The notes under the pieces: model-generated | Database searches by the model: none | What the model was told of the DNA's origin: nothing | What the model saw: only the letters and a program-made list of their open reading frames with translations | Shown here: positions 59,318 to 64,000 of the stretch, piece by piece | Position numbering within the stretch: position 1 is the first letter of the stretch | How the letters are laid out: every line of letters starts with the position of its first letter | Position numbers and translations under genes: made by a program | DNA from: an uncultured Porphyromonadaceae bacterium | GTDB lineage: Bacteria > Bacteroidota > Bacteroidia > Bacteroidales > Muribaculaceae | Assembly (NCBI GenBank): GCA_947175545.1 | Contig: CAMWNI010000011.1 | Coordinates: 1-64,000, forward strand | DNA length: 64,000 nt | Reading direction: 5' to 3'

Positions 59318-59446
59318 ATGAAAAAGATTCTGTTCAAGTCAGCCTCCAACGCGTTTGCGGACCGTTTGGTCTTGAAGAGTTTGATGCCGCCGGTCATTGA
59401 TCGCCTGCGGCCGGTTAGTCATTCAATAGGGTGGGCTGACAGATGA
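59318..59446 (+). CDS. 42-aa small ORF overlapping the histidine kinase start
   Basis: MKKILFKSASNAFADRLVLKSLMPPVIDRLRPVSHSIGWADR-stop; TGA overlaps next ATG; TATATTTG box at 59305-59312. Confidence 0.4.
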   Translation: MKKILFKSASNAFADRLVLKSLMPPVIDRLRPVSHSIGWADR

Positions 59447-60543
59447 GAGCGCTGCATCTTCCGCTGCTTAAAGAGCGACGGGCGGAGACATTTGTCTATG
59501 TCTGGATCTGGCTTGGGGCTTTCGGCCTGTATCTGTTGGACATCATGCGGATTCGGGCCCAGTTGTCTGAACCGTTGGTTGACGGAGCGGTGGTCATGCG
59601 GATTGTTGCCAATCTGCTGCCGTTCTTTTTGCTTTTTCTGGTCAATAATTATCTGTTGATTCCCCGCTATCTGCTCCGGAACCGCCTGCGGGCTTACTTC
59701 TCGGTAACAGCGTTGGCCGTTGTGTTGCTCTGGGGCTGGCAGTACTATAGTTTTGTTGGATCCGGGCATGTTCCCCCTCACCCTCATCCGCAGCCGGAAG
59801 TCCGTCCGCTGATGCCGCTGCCGCTGTTTCTTGACTTTACGTATGCTCTGTTGGTTATCGGCGCAAACATGGCTGTTGCGCTGATGTTCAGGCGTTTTGA
59901 TGATAAGCTTGAACGCGAAAGCCTGATGAAGAGCCATGCGGAAAGCCGTCTGGCTTATCTGAAGGCGCAGATTAATCCTCATTTCTACATGAATATGCTC
60001 AATAATATTCACGGAATGATTGATATTGACCCTGAACGGGCCCAGGCAATGGTGATTGACATGTCGAACCTGATGCGCTACACACTCTATGACAGTTCCG
60101 AACCGCGGATTCCGCTGACCGAGGAGGTTGCGTTTCTGCGCAATTATCTGCGGCTGATGCGCCAGCGCTTTCCTGAAAACCGGGTTGAAATCCGTACGCA
60201 GTTTCCTGACGAGACGGAGATGCGCGGAATCAGTCTGCCTCCGTTGCTTTTTCTTGTTTTTATTGAAAATGCGTTTAAGCACGGGGTTAGTTATCGTGAC
60301 CGTTCGTTTGTGAAGGTCAAGATGGCGATTGAGGCGGATGTGCTGACATTCAGTTGCGTAAATACGGACCATTCGGTTGCCGATAAAGGCCGCGAGGGAA
60401 TCGGACTTCAGAACATCTCGCAGCGACTCAATCTGCTTTATGGAGTGCGCGATGTTTTGAAAATAGAGAAGGCCGACGGAGTTTACACAGTAATCCTTAA
60501 AATCCCACTTGGAGATGAAACTGCGGACGTTGATAATAGATGA
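59443..60543 (+). CDS. LytS-type sensor histidine kinase
   Basis: TM N-term; LKAQINPHFYMNMLNNIHGMID; IENAFKHGVSY; IGLQNISQRLNLLYG. Confidence 0.94.
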   Translation: MRALHLPLLKERRAETFVYVWIWLGAFGLYLLDIMRIRAQLSEPLVDGAVVMRIVANLLPFFLLFLVNNYLLIPRYLLRNRLRAYFSVTALAVVLLWGWQYYSFVGSGHVPPHPHPQPEVRPLMPLPLFLDFTYALLVIGANMAVALMFRRFDDKLERESLMKSHAESRLAYLKAQINPHFYMNMLNNIHGMIDIDPERAQAMVIDMSNLMRYTLYDSSEPRIPLTEEVAFLRNYLRLMRQRFPENRVEIRTQFPDETEMRGISLPPLLFLVFIENAFKHGVSYRDRSFVKVKMAIEADVLTFSCVNTDHSVADKGREGIGLQNISQRLNLLYGVRDVLKIEKADGVYTVILKIPLGDETADVDNR

Positions 60544-61216
60544 TGAGCCGATTGCGCTTGAAAAATTACGCAATTATGTTCTGAAAACGCCTTTTCTGGA
60601 GCTTGCAGGTGAATGTCAGAACGGTTTTGACGCGATTGACCTGCTTGCACACACGGAAGTAGACCTGATAGTGACTGATATCAACATGCCTGACCTTAAC
60701 GGTCTGGAGTTTGTCAGGGCGTTGCCTTCGCCTCCGGCTGTGGTTTTCACAACCGCCCATTCTCAGTATGCGGTTGAAAGTTACCGGGTTTCCGCGCTGG
60801 ACTATCTGTTGAAGCCTTATGACTATGCTGATTTTCACAGGGCCGTCAGCAAGGCTCTCGGCAGTCAGCCGCCTGTAAGTCAGAGTCCTCCGACCCCGGT
60901 GTCGTCCCAGTCGCTTTTTGTTAAGGTCGATTATCGCTATGTCCGTGTTGAATTGGCCGACATACGCTTTATCAAGGGGTATGGCGAGTATTTGCAGATC
61001 TATGTTGCCGGTCAGGACGTACCGTTGTTGACTTTAAGTTCGTTTGCTGCCATTAAGGGACGCCTGACTCCGGATTTCCTTCAGGTTCATCGCAGTTATA
61101 TAGTCAACATGAACCATGTGATGCAGATTGAGCGTAACCGCCTGACGATGGATGCTGAGACTCAGATTCCGGTCAGCGACAGTTTCAAGCCGGCTCTTCT
61201 GGCATATCTTGGCTGA
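60515..61216 (+). CDS. LytTR-family response regulator
   Basis: LIIDDEPIALEKLRNYV, DLIVTDINMPDLNGLEFV, LDYLLKPYDYADF; LytTR DNA-binding C-term FLQVHRSYIVNMNHV. Confidence 0.95.
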   Translation: MKLRTLIIDDEPIALEKLRNYVLKTPFLELAGECQNGFDAIDLLAHTEVDLIVTDINMPDLNGLEFVRALPSPPAVVFTTAHSQYAVESYRVSALDYLLKPYDYADFHRAVSKALGSQPPVSQSPPTPVSSQSLFVKVDYRYVRVELADIRFIKGYGEYLQIYVAGQDVPLLTLSSFAAIKGRLTPDFLQVHRSYIVNMNHVMQIERNRLTMDAETQIPVSDSFKPALLAYLG

Positions 61217-64000
61217 CCGGAACAGAGGAGTCGTTGGAGCGCGGAAGGGCTACAACGCCGATTGATTTCCGGCCGTTGAGCGAAATCTGGAGCGGTTTCG
61301 AAAACCGTACAAGGCGAAGATGGTCTGTTTCGATGTCGGCCGGGAGAGCGTCGAGGGTTTCGACGTTATAATGGCCTGAATCGCCGTCAATGGTAAAATA
61401 ACCGACGCCGATGCTTGTCAGGTTCTGGAAAAAGTGAGTCCCCTGGCTCGGTTCAATGCGATATCCCGGCAGTGAGCTTTCAACAATCAGGCGTGCGCCT
61501 GAGATGTGGGGCCATTTGACCGGAATGCCCAGCGCGGGGTCTGATGACCCCCATCGTCCCGGTCCGATCAGTATGTATGGTTCTCCGTCGGCAGTCAGAG
61601 TGCGGTTGATCTGCTCAATTTCGCGGGCAATCAGCTGCGTGTTTGTTGAACTGAAGGCCGATGGCTTGACATAGAGAACCGTGCGAACGTTTTCAATGTT
61701 GCCATTGCCAAGGGCCGTTGTTGAGCGCAGGAGGAGTTCGGAGTCGGGTAGGGTCAGGACTGATTCGTCGCCAATTTCTTTTTTGTCAACAATCGGTCGA
61801 ATCTGTAGCCAGTAGATTGTCCCGCGGTTGGCGCCGTCAACAACTCCTGCAAATTCGATTTCGACCGGACGCGCCATTTCTTTCTGTCCCGTGCGGAGCA
61901 TGAAGTCAGTTGCTGCGGCGAGCGGGAATGCCCCGTGGTTGAGCATATTTGCGAAGGTTACCACCTTGCGCCCCTCGCCGGCATCAGTGTCGCGCAATAT
62001 CTGGTCGTTGATGTCAAAGGTTGAAACCATATACTTCAGCGCGCCTGAACCGGCGACTTGTTGGATGCGCAGCGAGCGAAGGTTGAATCCGTCATCTGAC
62101 GTCAATTCGGTTGAGGCCGACGGAGTCATGTCGAGCGCGAGCATCCGTGTCTGGGTGTCACGCAGAGCAAGGTCGAGCGTTGAAGTCTGGAGAACTTTCG
62201 ACGGGTGGCGCGGCGAGAAGCGCAGCGCGGTTCCCCCTTCGACAATCGTGCGGCCCAGACCGACGGCGACCTGCACAACGCCATCTTCGGCCTTTTCCAG
62301 GCCAAGCGGATAGTAATTGAACGAGCGTCCGACTCCGGAGAAGGACGGATAATAAAGGTCGGCGTGCATGATTCCGATGACTTCCTGGATGATGACGGCC
62401 ATTTTTTCCTGGTCGATCACGTTGGAGGTTGCCGTCATGTATGCCTTCGAGTCGGCATAGAAGACGGAGGCGTAAACGGACTTGATTGCGTTGGCAAGCA
62501 TCTCGAGGGTCTGTTCGCGACGGCCGGGCGCATTCGGAATCATATAGGTTGAGTAAACGCCGGCAAACGGTTGGTAGTGACTGTCCTCCAGGAGAGAGGA
62601 AGAACGGATTGCAAGCGGTTTGTCGACGACGTCGAGCAGCGCCGAGAGGTCGTCTGTCAGCCTGTCCGGGAGTTTGGCCGCGATGAACGCCGCATGTATT
62701 TCCGCATCGGGGGCAGGACTGAGGGCCAGAGGGTAGAGGTCGTTCTCAGCCATGAACTCGTCGAAGAGGTCTGTACAGAGAACCACGGTGCGAGGAATCG
62801 AAATGTTGACTTCGGTTCCGTCGATGGCGTCACACTGAGGGTGCTTCTTGATAATTGAGTCGATGAAAGCCAGACCGCGGCCTTTGCCACCCATGGAGCC
62901 TTGGCCGATGCGGGCAAAGTTCGAGTAACGGTCAAACCGGTCCTTACGGAAAACGGCGACAACGCCGCGGTTTTTCATGCGCCGATAGCGCACGATGGCA
63001 TCCAGGAAGAGAAGCCTTGCGTCCGGCACTTCGTCAATCGAGTGTGTGCGGTGTTCTTTGATGACCTTGGCAATGGGGAACATTGCGCGTGAGTAGAGCC
63101 AGCGCGAAATGTCGTTGCGCATGGCGTGGTAATAGAGCGTCTTGTCCGGAATCTCCATCATTTTGTACTGGAGATCCTTTAGCGATGTGATGCGCATGAT
63201 TTCCTCGCCTGTGTCCGGATTGCGCATGATGAAGTCGCCGAATCCGAAGTTGGCGGCAATCGCGTCTCCAAGGTCAACGGGGAGTTTCTTTGAGTTTTTG
63301 TCAAGGAAAATCCCGTTGAAGTCATCGACCATGGTCGAGTTTTCGGTTTCGGAACTCTCAACGATAATCGGGAGGTAAGGGTCGCGCTCGCGGAGTTTCC
63401 GCGCCAGCCTCAGCCCGGCTTGAGAGTCTTTCACGCCATTGCGCATGAAGGAGACGTCGGTTATGACGCCGAGCATGTTTTCGCCATATTGCTCATAGAG
63501 GTTGCAGGCTTCCTCATAGTCGCGCGCAAGGATTACTTTTGGACGGCCACGCATGCGAAGCATCTGTTCGTGTTCGTTGAGGGCCTCGGTGCTGAAATTG
63601 CGGCTCTGTTTGAGCAGAAATTTGTAGAGGTGAGGCAACACCGAACTGTAGAAGCGCACGGAGTCCTCGACAAGCATTATTGTCTGTATTCCGACAGTGT
63701 TGACGTCATAGTCGGCGTTCATTTTGTCCTCAAGCAACTTTATGATGGCCAACAGGAGGTCAACGTTGCCGAGCCATGAAAATACATAGTCGACCGACGT
63801 CAGGTCTTCTTTTGCCAGTCGGCGAGAAACTTCTTTGCTGAATGGGGTCAGGACCACAATCGGTGTTTCCGGCGCTGCGCTCTTGATTGCGCGCAGTCCA
63901 TTGAATGTGTCGCTCAGGTCCGGACCCGGCATGGCAATTATCAGGTCGAAATGCTTTCCCGCCATGGTCTCGAGGGCTTCGTTCGTGTCAGAAACGCGGG
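61185..64000 (-). CDS. PEP/pyruvate-binding (PPDK_N) protein with receiver-like N-terminal domains, partial at window edge
   Basis: PPDK_N-like GQGSMGGKGRGLAFIDSII, LAIRSSSLLEDSHYQPFAGVYSTYM; receiver-like IQTIMLVEDSVRFYSSVLP...GVITDVSF; frame open to 64000 (RVSDTNEALET precedes the first Met). Confidence 0.88.
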   Translation of the reverse strand, partial: RVSDTNEALETMAGKHFDLIIAMPGPDLSDTFNGLRAIKSAAPETPIVVLTPFSKEVSRRLAKEDLTSVDYVFSWLGNVDLLLAIIKLLEDKMNADYDVNTVGIQTIMLVEDSVRFYSSVLPHLYKFLLKQSRNFSTEALNEHEQMLRMRGRPKVILARDYEEACNLYEQYGENMLGVITDVSFMRNGVKDSQAGLRLARKLRERDPYLPIIVESSETENSTMVDDFNGIFLDKNSKKLPVDLGDAIAANFGFGDFIMRNPDTGEEIMRITSLKDLQYKMMEIPDKTLYYHAMRNDISRWLYSRAMFPIAKVIKEHRTHSIDEVPDARLLFLDAIVRYRRMKNRGVVAVFRKDRFDRYSNFARIGQGSMGGKGRGLAFIDSIIKKHPQCDAIDGTEVNISIPRTVVLCTDLFDEFMAENDLYPLALSPAPDAEIHAAFIAAKLPDRLTDDLSALLDVVDKPLAIRSSSLLEDSHYQPFAGVYSTYMIPNAPGRREQTLEMLANAIKSVYASVFYADSKAYMTATSNVIDQEKMAVIIQEVIGIMHADLYYPSFSGVGRSFNYYPLGLEKAEDGVVQVAVGLGRTIVEGGTALRFSPRHPSKVLQTSTLDLALRDTQTRMLALDMTPSASTELTSDDGFNLRSLRIQQVAGSGALKYMVSTFDINDQILRDTDAGEGRKVVTFANMLNHGAFPLAAATDFMLRTGQKEMARPVEIEFAGVVDGANRGTIYWLQIRPIVDKKEIGDESVLTLPDSELLLRSTTALGNGNIENVRTVLYVKPSAFSSTNTQLIAREIEQINRTLTADGEPYILIGPGRWGSSDPALGIPVKWPHISGARLIVESSLPGYRIEPSQGTHFFQNLTSIGVGYFTIDGDSGHYNVETLDALPADIETDHLRLVRFSKPLQISLNGRKSIGVVALPRSNDSSVPVSQDMPEEPA

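Overview
The window looks like a Bacteroidales chromosome, probably Muribaculaceae-like (inference from SusC/SusD, SprA, TAnnTTTG promoters and gene order). No rRNA, tRNA, CRISPR array or intact mobile element was seen. Left to right: a secreted protein with a T9SS-like C-terminus; a SusC/SusD locus ending in an M60-like metallopeptidase (HEMGH-x12-E) with BACON and F5/8C-like regions; phosphoglucomutase; the T9SS translocon protein SprA; GluQ-RS; an ABC-F ATPase; an AmgK-like sugar kinase; a compact partial nonulosonate module (NeuC-like, NeuA-like, CBS-nucleotidyltransferase, with no NeuB in the window); ObgE; a TonB-type barrel protein; a T9SS-cargo-like protein; ilvA-prmA; a tightly overlapping chain mazG-DUF-topB-Cys-rich small protein-MFS, followed by NanA and AGE epimerase; two secreted proteins; a GH31 enzyme with FN3, F5/8C, dockerin-like and cohesin-like regions; a DUF4373/Lin1244-like protein; rpsA; gapdh; a MacAB-TolC-type efflux operon; a very short PepSY_TM protein; a LytS/LytTR pair; and a PEP/pyruvate-binding protein with a receiver-like N-terminus that runs off the right edge. 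The observations I rate highest are: (1) a 9-bp poly-G tract between a -33-like TTG and a perfect -7 TAnnTTTG box upstream of a T9SS-cargo-like gene, a candidate slipped-strand phase-variable promoter; (2) the minimal LegG/LegF/PtmE-like module behind a terminator-like hairpin in a long leader, with an anomeric-kinase-like gene upstream; (3) a structured roughly 107-nt intergenic element at 33005-33111; (4) sialic-acid catabolism genes coupled to mazG/topB; and (5) several unlisted small ORFs. All assignments are from reading the sequence; no searches were run.
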